Origin: Lachnospiraceae bacterium | Lineage (GTDB): Bacteria; Bacillota; Clostridia; Lachnospirales; Lachnospiraceae | Direction: 5' to 3' | Length of the DNA: 64,000 nt | NCBI GenBank assembly: GCA_910575255.1 | Contig: CAJTEM010000014.1 | Coordinates: forward strand, 62,001-126,000 | Shown: piece after piece, positions 26,000-34,951 of the stretch | How positions within the stretch are numbered: position 1 is the first letter of the stretch | Layout of the letters: every line of letters begins with the position of its first letter | The notes under the pieces: generated by a model | Seen by the model: the letters and a program-made list of their open reading frames with translations, nothing else | What the model was told of the DNA's origin: nothing | Database searches by the model: none | Translations under genes and position numbers: made by a program

Positions 26000-27085
26000 T
26001 TAATAGGTATAGCTCCCCATCTTCCTGTGGAAATCCGGATCGCTGGGGATATTGCAGTCTATCCCCAGATCCAGGGACAGCTTTCTTGCCAGAACCTGCA
26101 GCGGAACCACATATTCCATGGAAGCAAAATATTCATCGCTGCAGAAGGGGTAGATGAAATTTCTGTCCGCGTCCAGAGAAACATCCGAGGTGATCGTGTA
26201 ATTATGTGCTCCCCGCTCTTTCTCAAAATAAGCCATCATCCGTTTCATCCGTTCCAGATGCCTGCCGGGACAGCCCAGATAGATCAGGTAAGTGTCCGAA
26301 TCGATCGCATGGTAGATGCCATGCATGAATTCCTCCAGCTCATATCCGGTCACCCCGTAGCGTACTGCCTCCAGAACCTTTAACGTTCCCTCCAGCATGG
26401 CTCCCATGCAGGCCTCGTATCCCAATACCAGGATACGCCGGGATTTTTTCAGCTCTTCCTGGTTTTTCTTATACCATTCCCATGATTTTGCTGCAATGTC
26501 CGGAATCTGATCCGCTGTCCTTATCATCCTTTGTACGATCTCATTCTTTCGGTCTTCCGATATTTTTCCCTGCCAGACAGCCAGGTTCAGCCCCAGCAGT
26601 ACGATTGTGGCAATAGAACCCTGATATCCCTTGGTCTTTGGTCCTGCAAGTTCCTCTCCGATTGCCAGCAAAACCGTACAGTCTGCCGCTTCACATACCG
26701 GCTTTCCCTCAGAAGCCGTAACTGCAATCGCTGCAAAGCCCTGCTCTCTGGCGTGTTTCAGCGCTTCCACTGTGCTGGTGCTTCTGCCTGCCTGAGAGAT
26801 TCCGATCACCAGAGTGTGCCTGTGAAATACCTTTTCATTGTCAACAAATTCCATCGGATACATGGGAAATACCTTTACCCCAAGCTCGCCTTCCATTGCC
26901 CGTTTCGCAGCTACTGCTGCATGATAGCTGGTGCCGGATCCCAGAAGGTAGATCTGCTCGATCGTTTTATCCCTTAAGTACTCCCGTGCATCCGCAAAAA
27001 CCCTTTCCTGCTCTTTGACAATATTCCTTACTGCTTCCCCGGATTCCAGAATGTAATCATACATATCTCCGTTTTTACCAGACAT
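26000..27085 (-). CDS. SIS-domain sugar isomerase/deaminase or deglycase
   Basis: The 361-residue protein has two SIS domains as in the isomerase half of GlmS and in FrlB/AgaS proteins. SIS1 contains IYLLGSGTSYHAAVAAKRAM and LVIGISQAGRSTSTVEALK; the second contains ILVLGYEACMGAMLEGTLK and the GlmS-like TGYELEEFMHGIYHAID. The glutaminase domain is absent, so it acts on a phosphorylated amino sugar or fructosamine without glutamine. The ATG at 27085 has AGGAGG and begins 1 bp past the kinase gene. It is last in the sugar operon. Exact substrate is unknown. Confidence 0.85.
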   Translation of the reverse strand: MSGKNGDMYDYILESGEAVRNIVKEQERVFADAREYLRDKTIEQIYLLGSGTSYHAAVAAKRAMEGELGVKVFPMYPMEFVDNEKVFHRHTLVIGISQAGRSTSTVEALKHAREQGFAAIAVTASEGKPVCEAADCTVLLAIGEELAGPKTKGYQGSIATIVLLGLNLAVWQGKISEDRKNEIVQRMIRTADQIPDIAAKSWEWYKKNQEELKKSRRILVLGYEACMGAMLEGTLKVLEAVRYGVTGYELEEFMHGIYHAIDSDTYLIYLGCPGRHLERMKRMMAYFEKERGAHNYTITSDVSLDADRNFIYPFCSDEYFASMEYVVPLQVLARKLSLDLGIDCNIPSDPDFHRKMGSYTY

Positions 27086-27086
27086 C

Positions 27087-28094
27087 TCAAACCTCCTGCT
27101 CGTTCCAATCCCGCTGCGTTTTCTTCTGGAAATTCTTTCCTCTCTTTGCCGTCAGTCCCATATCCCGCCAGATTGCTTCTGCCTCTTCTGCTGTCGGATA
27201 GCTGCTGATCGTTCCCTCCCGTTGTACGGAGATCGCACAATAGCGATTTGCATAAAGGCACGCCTCTGCCAGCGTATCTCCCATCGCCAGTCTGGCTGTC
27301 ATGGCGCCCATATAGCCATCTCCTGCTCCGGTGGTATCCTTGCTTTGCACCTCGATTCCCGATGCCTGACAGACACACTCTCCCTCCATACAGAAAAAAC
27401 CATTCTTTCCCAGAGTAATGACAATATCACCGACTCCACAGGTTTTTCTCAGCTTGCGGGCACAATCCTCCCAGTTGTCCTTTTCATAGGAAACCCCGGC
27501 CAGATCCAGCATGCGGACAATCTCCACCTCATTGAGAATCAGAATGCTGATCAGTTCCCAGTAATCCGGGACAAAGTCCGGAACCGGGGAGGGATTCACC
27601 ACGGTTTTCATCCCCAGCCTGCGTGCCTTTTGCAAAATGTGCCGGACGCTTTTTTCGTTGATCTCATAGCCGGTAACGCAGTAGCCGGCTGTCCTCATGG
27701 CTTCCAGCGCCTGGTCTGTCTCCTGTTCCGGGATCGCCTGCTCATTATGCGCCCCCAAAACAATCATATTATTTCCTTCGTCATCGATCAGAACCACGCC
27801 GGAAGAGTCCTTGATCCCTTCTCCCAGAATGACATGCGTATCATCGATTCCTGCTTCCCTTAATACCTGTTTCCCCTTCTCATACCAGTCTCCGCCCTTC
27901 ACATGAGCAACCATGGCAACCCTGGCTCCTGTCCTTGCGCAGGCCACCGCGGTATTGGTTCCCTTTGCTCCATCCATACCGGCGCTGACTCTTAAAGCCC
28001 GCACGGTTTCTCCCGGACGCGGCAGCTTATGTACCCGGGTCGCCTGTGATACATTGTGAGAATAAGCCACGATTACCTGTGGTGTGTTTTCCAT
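27087..28094 (-). CDS. PfkB-family sugar kinase
   Basis: Ribokinase-like kinase of 335 residues. The N-terminal GETVRALRVSAGMDGAKGTN replaces the usual GGKGAN sugar-binding motif with GAKGTN, and the catalytic DTTGAGDGYMGAM motif with its Asp is intact. In this operon it probably phosphorylates the sugar that the NagB-like and SIS proteins then use; the substrate is not deducible. The ATG at 28094 is followed by MENTPQVIVAYSHNV. The next gene upstream ends 105 bp away, a gap in which I see no other gene. Confidence 0.85.
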   Translation of the reverse strand: MENTPQVIVAYSHNVSQATRVHKLPRPGETVRALRVSAGMDGAKGTNTAVACARTGARVAMVAHVKGGDWYEKGKQVLREAGIDDTHVILGEGIKDSSGVVLIDDEGNNMIVLGAHNEQAIPEQETDQALEAMRTAGYCVTGYEINEKSVRHILQKARRLGMKTVVNPSPVPDFVPDYWELISILILNEVEIVRMLDLAGVSYEKDNWEDCARKLRKTCGVGDIVITLGKNGFFCMEGECVCQASGIEVQSKDTTGAGDGYMGAMTARLAMGDTLAEACLYANRYCAISVQREGTISSYPTAEEAEAIWRDMGLTAKRGKNFQKKTQRDWNEQEV

Positions 28095-28199
28095 AGCCTG
28101 TCTCTTTCCTTTCGTGTGTTTTCCTGTGCAAAATCCTTGACGGAATCACCTGCCTGTGAAAATAATTCCGTTTTTTCTGTGCGTAAGTTCGGTTATGGT

Positions 28200-29108
28200 C
28201 TACTGCAGAATCGGCGCATCCTGATATTTCCTGGATATCACATGATCCGCTGTCTTTGTGTCACAGCACAGGATACACTGCGGCACGGACGCCGGAAACA
28301 GTGTGACCGGATATTCCGTGGTTGGTTCACTGAACATTGCCACCCGGACTACCGTCTCCTTCCACGAGCCGGTCATCACGATAAAGATTGCCTGTCTGGC
28401 AGTCAGCATGGACTTCATGCCGATCGTAATTCCGTTCTGCGGAAGCGCTTCATAGCAGCCGCCGAATTCTCTTTCCGCATAGGCAATGATCGTCTCATCA
28501 TTGATGTGGACAATCCGGGTTTTCGAGTTTCTGTATTGCTCCAGGGTGATGTGATGCACGTTGGAAACCGGACGTTCATTCCATCCTACCAGTCCCTTGC
28601 AGCCCACGCCGCCTAAGATGGTATCCACACCCCCAAGCTCCTCGATCTTCTTATCGATCCGATCCGGATCTGCCGGATCCGGGAAAAATCTCTGTTCCTC
28701 GGGCACATTCAGTTCCGGATCGATTCTGGCATAAAAGGTCTGCGTCATTTTTCCTCTCATACTGAAGCGCAGATTCGTTGCCGGGAACAGACGGTATTCC
28801 CAATCCAACCACTGATCTACGTGAAAAATATAAAGATTTTTCAGGCTGATCCGCTCCTTATTGACCCGGTCAATAAAAACATCATAGACACCGCCGATCC
28901 CTCCCGGAAGAATCCACACGGTCTTCTTTCCCTCCGCGTTATGGGCGATCACTTCCTCTGTGATCCGGTTTCCGATCTCCTTTAAAAGCGCATTCTTGTC
29001 CTCCCCCATCATCAGATCCATCTTGCGATCCGGATGGTTCGCGAGCTCTTCCACCGGAACCGAGCACCATCTGCGCAGCTCCTCTCTGGAAATTACATAT
29101 TCATTCAT
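28200..29108 (-). CDS. Glucosamine-6-phosphate isomerase-like (NagB/6PGL fold) protein
   Basis: The 302-residue protein keeps the NagB fold: KTVWILPGGIGGVYDVFI, IFHVDQWLDWEYRLFPATNL (compare the NagB FNxDEY region), and VDTILGGVGCKGLVGWNERP for the NagB GIGxDGHIAFNEP segment. The changes in the last motif, with G-K for D-G and W for F, suggest a different substrate or altered activity. NagB itself is about 240-260 residues, so this is a longer relative. It lies between a permease gene (with a tandem duplication in the spacer) and the PfkB kinase. Confidence 0.8.
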   Translation of the reverse strand: MNEYVISREELRRWCSVPVEELANHPDRKMDLMMGEDKNALLKEIGNRITEEVIAHNAEGKKTVWILPGGIGGVYDVFIDRVNKERISLKNLYIFHVDQWLDWEYRLFPATNLRFSMRGKMTQTFYARIDPELNVPEEQRFFPDPADPDRIDKKIEELGGVDTILGGVGCKGLVGWNERPVSNVHHITLEQYRNSKTRIVHINDETIIAYAEREFGGCYEALPQNGITIGMKSMLTARQAIFIVMTGSWKETVVRVAMFSEPTTEYPVTLFPASVPQCILCCDTKTADHVISRKYQDAPILQ

Positions 29109-29113
29109 TTTTT

Positions 29114-29318
29114 CGTTCCTCCTACTATCAAGGTTTCGGCACGCGTCGCTTCGCTCCGCCTGCCACGTCGTCGGAACGCATTCCAGTTGTGAAACTTCGT
29201 TTCACAAGCGTTCCTCCTGCTAACAAGGTTTCGGCACGCGTCGCTTCGCTCCGCCTGCCATGTCGTCGGAACGCATTCCAGTTGTGAAACTTCGTTTCAC
29301 AAGCGTTCCTCCTATCCC
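29114..29318. repeat. 95-bp tandem duplication carrying a hairpin and a Shine-Dalgarno
   Basis: Two units beginning CAAGGTTTCGGCACGCGTCG start at 29129 and 29224 and are almost identical (a C/T change and a small end difference). Each holds the perfect hairpin TTGTGAAAC-gaa-GTTTCACAA and ends in AGGAGGAACG on the minus strand, so the ribosome-binding sequence before the NagB-like gene is duplicated. Unit 2 reaches the permease stop. Confidence 0.85.
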
Positions 29319-30139
29319 TTCACTCCTGACATGGTGATTCCTTCGATTACATATCGCTGGAAGGTCAGATAAATCGTCATTGGCGGAATCATGGCAATCA
29401 GCATGGCCGCAATCTTGGTTCTGGGGTCGATCCAGAAATTCGGATTCAGCATATTGGAAATGGTCACACTGATCGGCTTTATCTTCTGTCCGGTAACCAG
29501 TGCGGGCCACAGATACTGGCCCCATATTTTCATAAACATCAGGACAACCGTTGTTAATATCCCATTGCGCATCAGCGGCAGCACAATCCTTCCATAGATC
29601 TGAAAATGCCCGGCCCCGTCGATTCTGGCGGATTCAATGAAGGACAACGGCAGATCCTCCAGAAACTGCATCATCACAAATACAGACAATGCGGATACCA
29701 TCATAGGAAAAGAGATTCCGGCAAAGGTATCCGCCAGCTTCATGGCAAATACCAGACGGTACAGGGGAATGATATAGAGCACCTGCGGAAGCATCATGCT
29801 CGCCATCAAAAGCCCGAACAACAACCTTTTCAGCGGAAAATGATAAAAGGTAAATTCGTAGGCAGCCAGGGAGCTGATCACCAGAATCCCTGCCACCGTG
29901 ACCGAGGTATAGATCAGGGTATGGACGGTAGAGGCTGCAATCTCCACCGTTACCAGCGCCTCCTTACATTTGGCGATCCCGTTGGTCAGGGAATTGGGGA
30001 AAAAGGTCCGCGTCAGATTATTGGTATCCAGGGAAAAGGTCCCGCTGAACAGAACCCACAGGGGGAACAGACATACCAGCCCCCAGACTGCTGCCAGCAT
30101 AATCAGAATCCATTGTTCCCTTTTCTTCTTTGTCTTCAA
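29312..30139 (-). CDS. Carbohydrate ABC transporter permease (MalG type)
   Basis: Inner-membrane permease of 275 residues, CUT1 type, with about six helices. The EAA loop ESARIDGAGHFQIYGRIVLP is intact for ATPase docking. The N-terminal LILAAVWGLVCLFPLWVLFSG is the typical first helix. The start appears to be TTG at 30139, with AGGAGGGG ahead. No ATPase gene lies in the operon, so a shared MsmK/MalK-type ATPase encoded elsewhere is inferred. Confidence 0.92.
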   Translation of the reverse strand: MKTKKKREQWILIMLAAVWGLVCLFPLWVLFSGTFSLDTNNLTRTFFPNSLTNGIAKCKEALVTVEIAASTVHTLIYTSVTVAGILVISSLAAYEFTFYHFPLKRLLFGLLMASMMLPQVLYIIPLYRLVFAMKLADTFAGISFPMMVSALSVFVMMQFLEDLPLSFIESARIDGAGHFQIYGRIVLPLMRNGILTTVVLMFMKIWGQYLWPALVTGQKIKPISVTISNMLNPNFWIDPRTKIAAMLIAMIPPMTIYLTFQRYVIEGITMSGVKG

Positions 30140-30152
30140 TGGTTTCCCCTCC

Positions 30153-31064
30153 TTATACTTTCTTCCGGCGGGCCTTGAACTGAATTGCCGTCACTGCCAG
30201 AATCACCGTCATCAGAGAGACTCCCTCTGCGCAGGCCCGCCCCAGACCGGATTTGCCTCCCAGATAAATATTCCTTACCATCTCCATCACCGGGAAGGAC
30301 ATCACCTGCCCCGGGCCTCCTACGCTGTTGATATCGCTGCCATTGGAAATAATCCAGGGAATATCATATACCTGCAGCGCACTGATAAAACCGTAGGTAA
30401 TCACAAAAAACAGAATCGGCTCCAAAAGAGGGATGGTGATTTTCGTCATCTTCTGAAAAGTGGAAGCTCCGTCGATCTCCGCCGCCTCGTAGAGATCCGG
30501 TGAGATATCCGCCATTCCTGCACTGATAATCACAAAATTAAAGCCTGCCGAATTCCAGATATCCACCATCATGACATAGATGATGGCATAGTATTTGGTA
30601 CTGTCCCAGGTAATCCCCCTCCCGATTCCGATATTGGCCAGAGCAGAGGCTACCAGTCCGGTCCCTGTTGTCATGAACCACTGCCAGATCCCGGCACATA
30701 AAAACAATGGCAATACATAAGGCACAAAATAGATCCCCCGGAATACCGAAAACAGCTTCCTGGAAAGCTGGCGGGTAATCAGTGCCAGCGCCAGGGACAG
30801 GGACAGGCCGATAGAAAGTGTCAGCGGAACATAGATCACCAGGTTCTTTACAGAATTCAGGAAACGAACAGAAGTGGTCCCTTTTCCGGAAAGAATCAGG
30901 GTATAATTGTCGAGTCCCACAAAATTCACGCTTCCTCTGCTGGATACCGACCAGTCGGTAAAGCTCATAAATACCCCTTGAAAGAAAGGATAAAGAATGA
31001 ACACCGCAAACAACAGGAAGAATGGCAACAGTCCCAGATAATTGAAAAAATATCTCTTTTTTAT
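30153..31064 (-). CDS. Carbohydrate ABC transporter permease (MalF type), start codon apparently ATA
   Basis: Permease of about 303 residues, the partner of the MalG-type protein. The first helix is GLLPFFLLFAVFILYPFFQG, followed by MSFTDWSV, and the EAA loop EAAEIDGASTFQKMTKITIP is intact. No ATG, GTG or TTG is found where the family starts. The expected IKKRYFFNYLGLLPFF begins at an ATA codon at 31062-31064, with GGAAGGGGGG 8 nt before it. The alternative is TTG at 31028, which lacks a good Shine-Dalgarno and removes the N-terminal basic residues. I give the longer form. Confidence 0.82.
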   Translation of the reverse strand: MKKRYFFNYLGLLPFFLLFAVFILYPFFQGVFMSFTDWSVSSRGSVNFVGLDNYTLILSGKGTTSVRFLNSVKNLVIYVPLTLSIGLSLSLALALITRQLSRKLFSVFRGIYFVPYVLPLFLCAGIWQWFMTTGTGLVASALANIGIGRGITWDSTKYYAIIYVMMVDIWNSAGFNFVIISAGMADISPDLYEAAEIDGASTFQKMTKITIPLLEPILFFVITYGFISALQVYDIPWIISNGSDINSVGGPGQVMSFPVMEMVRNIYLGGKSGLGRACAEGVSLMTVILAVTAIQFKARRKKV

Positions 31065-31133
31065 GATGATCGCCCCCCTTCCAGGCCCGTGGGCAGCACC
31101 CGAAGCCTTCCCGGCTCCGGGCAGCCCTGTTTT

Positions 31134-32492
31134 CTATTCCTCTCCTGCCTCTGCATATAATCCGTTAATCCCGTCAATCAGCTGCTGTGCCCCCTCCTCC
31201 GGAGTTATGGAGCCATTGGCAACCGCAGGCGCCACATCCCCGATTGCGCTGGTCCAGAATACGCTGCTGTGGCCAAAATTCATCTGATTCATTCCGCATT
31301 TCAGGCCGTCAGCCAGGATTGCCAGCATCTCGGTCTGCTGGGTATCCGGATCGTCCATGGCATCCTCACGCAACACGGAACGTCCGATCACCTTCGCAAA
31401 TTCCTGCTGCACTTCAAAGGATCCCATCTTCTTCAGCCATCCGCGGATCGCTTCATTTCTGCCCTCGTCTCCGGTATTGACGCCATACATGAAATCCCAG
31501 CCCTGAAGTCCGCCGGTCCAGCCATTTTCCTCATAAGGAGGGATCAGCTGCACATCATAATGAGTCCCCGCCTGAATATAATCCGGCTCGTTCCACGGAC
31601 CAGCTGCGATAAATGCCAGCTCACCGGCCTTAAAGGCTTCGGATGCCGGAGCATCACTGTAGGACATCCCGTTTGAATAGGTTTCCAGCTTCTGCAAGGT
31701 CTCAAATGTACGTAACAGCTGCTCCGCCTTAAGAGTTGTCTCTCCGTTCTCCAGGCCAACCGCCAGATTCGGCGCGTCACTGGCAAGCACAGCACCCGGA
31801 CAATAATATCCGCCCTGAGACCAGGAATGCGTGGCATCGATCCCTGCTGCCTTCACTTTTTCACACTGTTCAAAAAAGACATCCCAGGAGGTAAGCGGCT
31901 CATTCTCCCAGTCAATGCCTGCCTTCTCCAGCACATCGGTATTGCGGAAAATGATCGGCACATAACTCATAAAGGGAATGGCCCACATCCCCGCGTCCTG
32001 AGAGATGGCGGCAATCGCGGAATCGTAAAACCCGTCCTGATATCCTTCCTCCGATTGATATACCGGAGTCAGATCCAGAAGATCGATAGCCTCCTTATAC
32101 TGGCGCATGTTGCGGGCACTGGCAAAGAACATGTCCGGAAGCCCTACTCCGGCCATCAGGCTGGTCAGCAGATCCGCATCATTTTTTCCAATCAGGGTGA
32201 TCGAGTTGACATCCGGATTCTCTTCACAGTACTCCTCCACCCACCGGTTAAACAGCTTTCCCTGATCATTCAGCACAGCATCGGAATACACCCAGAATAC
32301 GAGATCATACTTCCCGTCCTCTGTGGTATTGCCGGCTTCCGCCTGTGCCCCGCCCCCCGATGAACCGCCTGAGCCGGCACTTTCCTTTGCCTCTGCCTGA
32401 CTGTTGGCGGAAGAATCGCTTTGGGATCCGCAGCCAGCCAGAGAAGCAGCCATCAGGGCTGCCGTCAGCAGGAAACATAATCCTTTTTTCAT
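31134..32492 (-). CDS. Carbohydrate ABC transporter substrate-binding lipoprotein
   Basis: SBP family 1 lipoprotein of 452 residues that captures a sugar outside the cell. The signal peptide ends in the lipobox ASLAGC with Cys21, followed by a Ser/Gly/Glu-rich linker to about residue 60. The mature domain has typical CUT1 segments such as SWDVFFEQCEKVKAAGID and FIAAGPWNEPDYIQAG. Start ATG at 32492 follows AAGGAG. It is the first transport gene after the two ROK genes. Confidence 0.93.
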   Translation of the reverse strand: MKKGLCFLLTAALMAASLAGCGSQSDSSANSQAEAKESAGSGGSSGGGAQAEAGNTTEDGKYDLVFWVYSDAVLNDQGKLFNRWVEEYCEENPDVNSITLIGKNDADLLTSLMAGVGLPDMFFASARNMRQYKEAIDLLDLTPVYQSEEGYQDGFYDSAIAAISQDAGMWAIPFMSYVPIIFRNTDVLEKAGIDWENEPLTSWDVFFEQCEKVKAAGIDATHSWSQGGYYCPGAVLASDAPNLAVGLENGETTLKAEQLLRTFETLQKLETYSNGMSYSDAPASEAFKAGELAFIAAGPWNEPDYIQAGTHYDVQLIPPYEENGWTGGLQGWDFMYGVNTGDEGRNEAIRGWLKKMGSFEVQQEFAKVIGRSVLREDAMDDPDTQQTEMLAILADGLKCGMNQMNFGHSSVFWTSAIGDVAPAVANGSITPEEGAQQLIDGINGLYAEAGEE

Positions 32493-32582
32493 AAACTTCT
32501 TCTCCTTTAAACATCTATTTTTCAAGAACAGGAACTCCGGCCGGCCGTTCCATTCTGTGAAATCTTTCTCCTCATGCAGGCC

Positions 32583-33470
32583 TTACACCCGCCTCTTATA
32601 TAATGCCACCCCTGCCGCTCCCAGGATGCCGATCCGGTCGGCTCCCAGATTGGATACCTGAAGCTGGAAACGCCAGCCCTCTCCTGTCATGGACCGCACC
32701 TTTTGCTGCAGCCGTTCAAAAAACCAGGGGTCGGAAACCACACCTCCTACAAAGCTGAAAAGCTGTGGATCCAAAAGATGTGCAATATTCACCACAGAAG
32801 CTGACAACAGATAGAGTACGCGGTCCACCGCTTCCTCCGCACGCCTGCCTCCGTTCTTTGCCTTGTCAAATACAACGGCAGCCGGCATACCTGTCTCACG
32901 CTCGATTCCTCTTCCGGAGGCCTGGCTTTCCAGGTCGCGAAAGGATCGGTCCGCCGCCGGGCCTGCCAGAAGATCGTAACCGATTTCCCCGGCATTGTTT
33001 CCCTTTCCCCGGACCAGCTTACCGTTCGCCACAACAGCCGCGGCAATTCCGGTTCCTACATTATAACAGACAAAGTCCTGAAACCAGATTCCGGCTCCAA
33101 ACAAAAGCTCTCCACAGGCCACTGCCTTTACATCATTATCAATATAAACCGGCAGGCCAAACTGACTCTTCAGTCTGCCGCACAAATCAAAACCAGGAGT
33201 CACTTTCATAATGCTCGTGGACAACAGCCTCTGATTGTGAAAATCAACATGGCCTCTGGATCCGACTCCGATTGCTGTCACCTCTGTCTGATGCTCATTT
33301 CTGCTTAACAGTTCCTGAATTTTTTCTGATAATTCCTCTGTCCACTCATCGATTCCGCAATACCTTTGAGGATAGCGCAGAGAGTCCCAGATCTTCCCTT
33401 TATTTGTTACCAGACCTATGCCGACCTTGGTTCCGCCGACATCAATCCCCAGAACCGTCTTTTGTTTCAT
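32583..33470 (-). CDS. ROK-family protein (sugar kinase type)
   Basis: The 295-residue protein begins TVLGIDVGGTKVGIGLV, the ATP phosphate-binding DxGGT motif, and has the catalytic Asp in VYIDNDVKAVACGELLFG. No N-terminal winged helix is present, so it is more likely a kinase than an XylR/NagC regulator. The usual ROK zinc motif CxCGxxGCxE is missing; the equivalent region reads AGPAADRSFRDLES. The ATG at 33470 has GAGGAG. It lies 13 bp past the second ROK gene. Confidence 0.88.
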   Translation of the reverse strand: MKQKTVLGIDVGGTKVGIGLVTNKGKIWDSLRYPQRYCGIDEWTEELSEKIQELLSRNEHQTEVTAIGVGSRGHVDFHNQRLLSTSIMKVTPGFDLCGRLKSQFGLPVYIDNDVKAVACGELLFGAGIWFQDFVCYNVGTGIAAAVVANGKLVRGKGNNAGEIGYDLLAGPAADRSFRDLESQASGRGIERETGMPAAVVFDKAKNGGRRAEEAVDRVLYLLSASVVNIAHLLDPQLFSFVGGVVSDPWFFERLQQKVRSMTGEGWRFQLQVSNLGADRIGILGAAGVALYKRRV

Positions 33471-33483
33471 AAATCCACTCCTC

Positions 33484-34428
33484 TCAGCAATCCAGTTCGC
33501 ACAAGGCAATGGCTGCTGCCCCCAACAGGCCGCTGTCGTAGCCTAATGCCGTGACCTGTATCTTCGGAAAATACCCTCGCAGGCTTTTCGCCTCAGTCTT
33601 CACTACCTCCATCAAAGATTCCTTAAATAATTCAAAAGACATGGCAACCCCGCCTCCGATCACCACACGCTCCGGATTCAGGAGCATCACACAGGCCGCA
33701 ATCACCTGCCCCAGATACCTCCCTGCCATTTCAAAGGCCTTTTTTGCAATCTCGTCCCCTTCTGCCGCCAGACGGGCGATTTCCCTTCCGTCCGGCATTT
33801 CTCCTCCGATCCTTTTGTCACCGCCCAGCTTCACATAAGTCTGTGCCAGCCCGCGGCCGGAGGCAACATTCTCCAGAGCATTCCTTTTTCCCTTCCCTCT
33901 GCTGCCTTTGCTGGCAGAAATCTCCTCATTCACCCAGAAGTTTCCGATCTCCCCTGCAAATCCGCAAAATCCCCGGTAGATTCTGCCGTTTAAAAACAAA
34001 GCGCCACCGATACTGTTACTCACGGAAAGATACACAAAATGATCCGTTTTTTTGCACAGTCCGAACATTCGTTCCGCCACCGCACTGGCATTACAGTCGT
34101 TTTCAATAAATACCGGACATCCGAAACGTTCCCGAATCAGTCTTCCCACCGGAAGCTCATAGATATTCATAAAGCAGGAGGAGACCCAGATACCTGTCAT
34201 CGGATCCGTCAGGCCCGTAATGGTAATCCCAATGGAATGAATCACCTCCCAGGGATTGGCCGCCATCAGCTCCTGCATCGATTCACAGATTTCCTCAATC
34301 ACACTTTCCGCCGAAATATGCTTCCAGTCGTATCTGCGTTTACAAAGTATGGTTCCGTTCTCCCGGACAAGACCCACCGCATATTTGGAGCCACCGATAT
34401 CCACTGCCATTACTGTTCTTTTCTCCAT
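33484..34428 (-). CDS. ROK-family protein (sugar kinase type), second copy
   Basis: The 314-residue protein is a paralogue of its neighbour: VMAVDIGGSKYAVGLV at the start, and the catalytic ENDCNASAVAERMFG. It also lacks the CxCGxxGCxE zinc motif, having a basic stretch (KGSRGKGKRN) there. It is the first gene of the operon, 255 bp from the promoter at 34683-34711. Two adjacent, similarly altered ROK proteins suggest two related sugars or a heteromer; this is inference. Confidence 0.87.
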   Translation of the reverse strand: MEKRTVMAVDIGGSKYAVGLVRENGTILCKRRYDWKHISAESVIEEICESMQELMAANPWEVIHSIGITITGLTDPMTGIWVSSCFMNIYELPVGRLIRERFGCPVFIENDCNASAVAERMFGLCKKTDHFVYLSVSNSIGGALFLNGRIYRGFCGFAGEIGNFWVNEEISASKGSRGKGKRNALENVASGRGLAQTYVKLGGDKRIGGEMPDGREIARLAAEGDEIAKKAFEMAGRYLGQVIAACVMLLNPERVVIGGGVAMSFELFKESLMEVVKTEAKSLRGYFPKIQVTALGYDSGLLGAAAIALCELDC

Positions 34429-34483
34429 AATCCTCTCCCCGACATCCTGTTATCTGTCATTTTCCGTCACTTTTTTCTATCCT

Positions 34484-34632
34484 TGTTTCCCTGTCTTATG
34501 TCCCTGTTCCGTTTCCCTGTCTTGTGCTCCTGTTCTGTTTCCCTGTCTTGTGTCCCTGTCTTGTGTCCCTGTTCTGTTTCCCTGTCTTGTGTCCCTGCCC
34601 TGCTTCCCGTCTCTCGTCTCTTGTCTCTTTCC
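34484..34632. repeat. Degenerate short tandem repeat in the leader of the sugar operon
   Basis: Units like CCCTGTCTTGTGT and CCTGTTCTGTTT (10-13 nt) alternate about ten times in the untranslated leader of the first ROK gene. On the mRNA strand they read as A/G/C-rich ACAGGG-type blocks. This is simple-sequence expansion, not a CRISPR array, because units vary in length and no unique spacers exist. Confidence 0.7.
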
Positions 34633-34682
34633 CGATCCTCTCATCTGCTTTTTCTATGCTCTGTTCCCCCTCTTGTCCTATC

Positions 34683-34711
34683 ATTATAAACATTATAAAA
34701 ATTGTTGTCTA
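34683..34711 (-). promoter_or_regulatory. Promoter of the sugar operon
   Basis: On the minus strand TAGACA (34706-34711), a 17-bp spacer and TATAAT (34683-34688) lie in an AT-rich stretch (34690-34860). The transcript would carry a ~245-nt leader including the short tandem repeat before the first ROK gene. Confidence 0.72.
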
Positions 34712-34857
34712 TTGCTATATTATAAAATAATCATTTGCTATTTTTATCTATAATATATAAATTTAATTTTTATTTTTCCCCATATTTTTATGCATTTTTA
34801 TCATATTTTAGAAGGATTGCTAAAATATTGCACAAAAATAGAATTAATATTTCGTCA

Positions 34858-34907
34858 CTCCTGTCACAATCCGGCCTTTCTCTCTGCAATCGGACAGGAG
34901 TTTTTTC
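34858..34907 (+). terminator. Terminator-like hairpin on the plus strand
   Basis: CTCCTGTC and GACAGGAG pair, with an inner CCG/CGG, followed directly by TTTTTT on the plus strand. No plus-strand gene ends here, so it may be a relic. Confidence 0.4.
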
Positions 34908-34915
34908 TACACACC

Positions 34916-34951
34916 AAAAAGGGGCTGTCGGCAAATACCGATTTCAGCCCC
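34916..34951 (-). terminator. Terminator of the RND efflux operon side
   Basis: On the minus strand GGGGCTG...CAGCCCC (inner TCGG/CCGA pairing) is followed by TTTTTGG. It would stop transcripts leaving the TolC-like gene at 35379 after they cross the repeat-rich region. A short tail ORF ending REYQEFEKMNS-stop lies just before it and may be the relic of a lost gene. Confidence 0.6.

Noticed and set aside
34484-34632. CRISPR-like array
   Set aside because: Units are 10-13 nt, variable and contiguous, with no unique spacers and no cas genes nearby.
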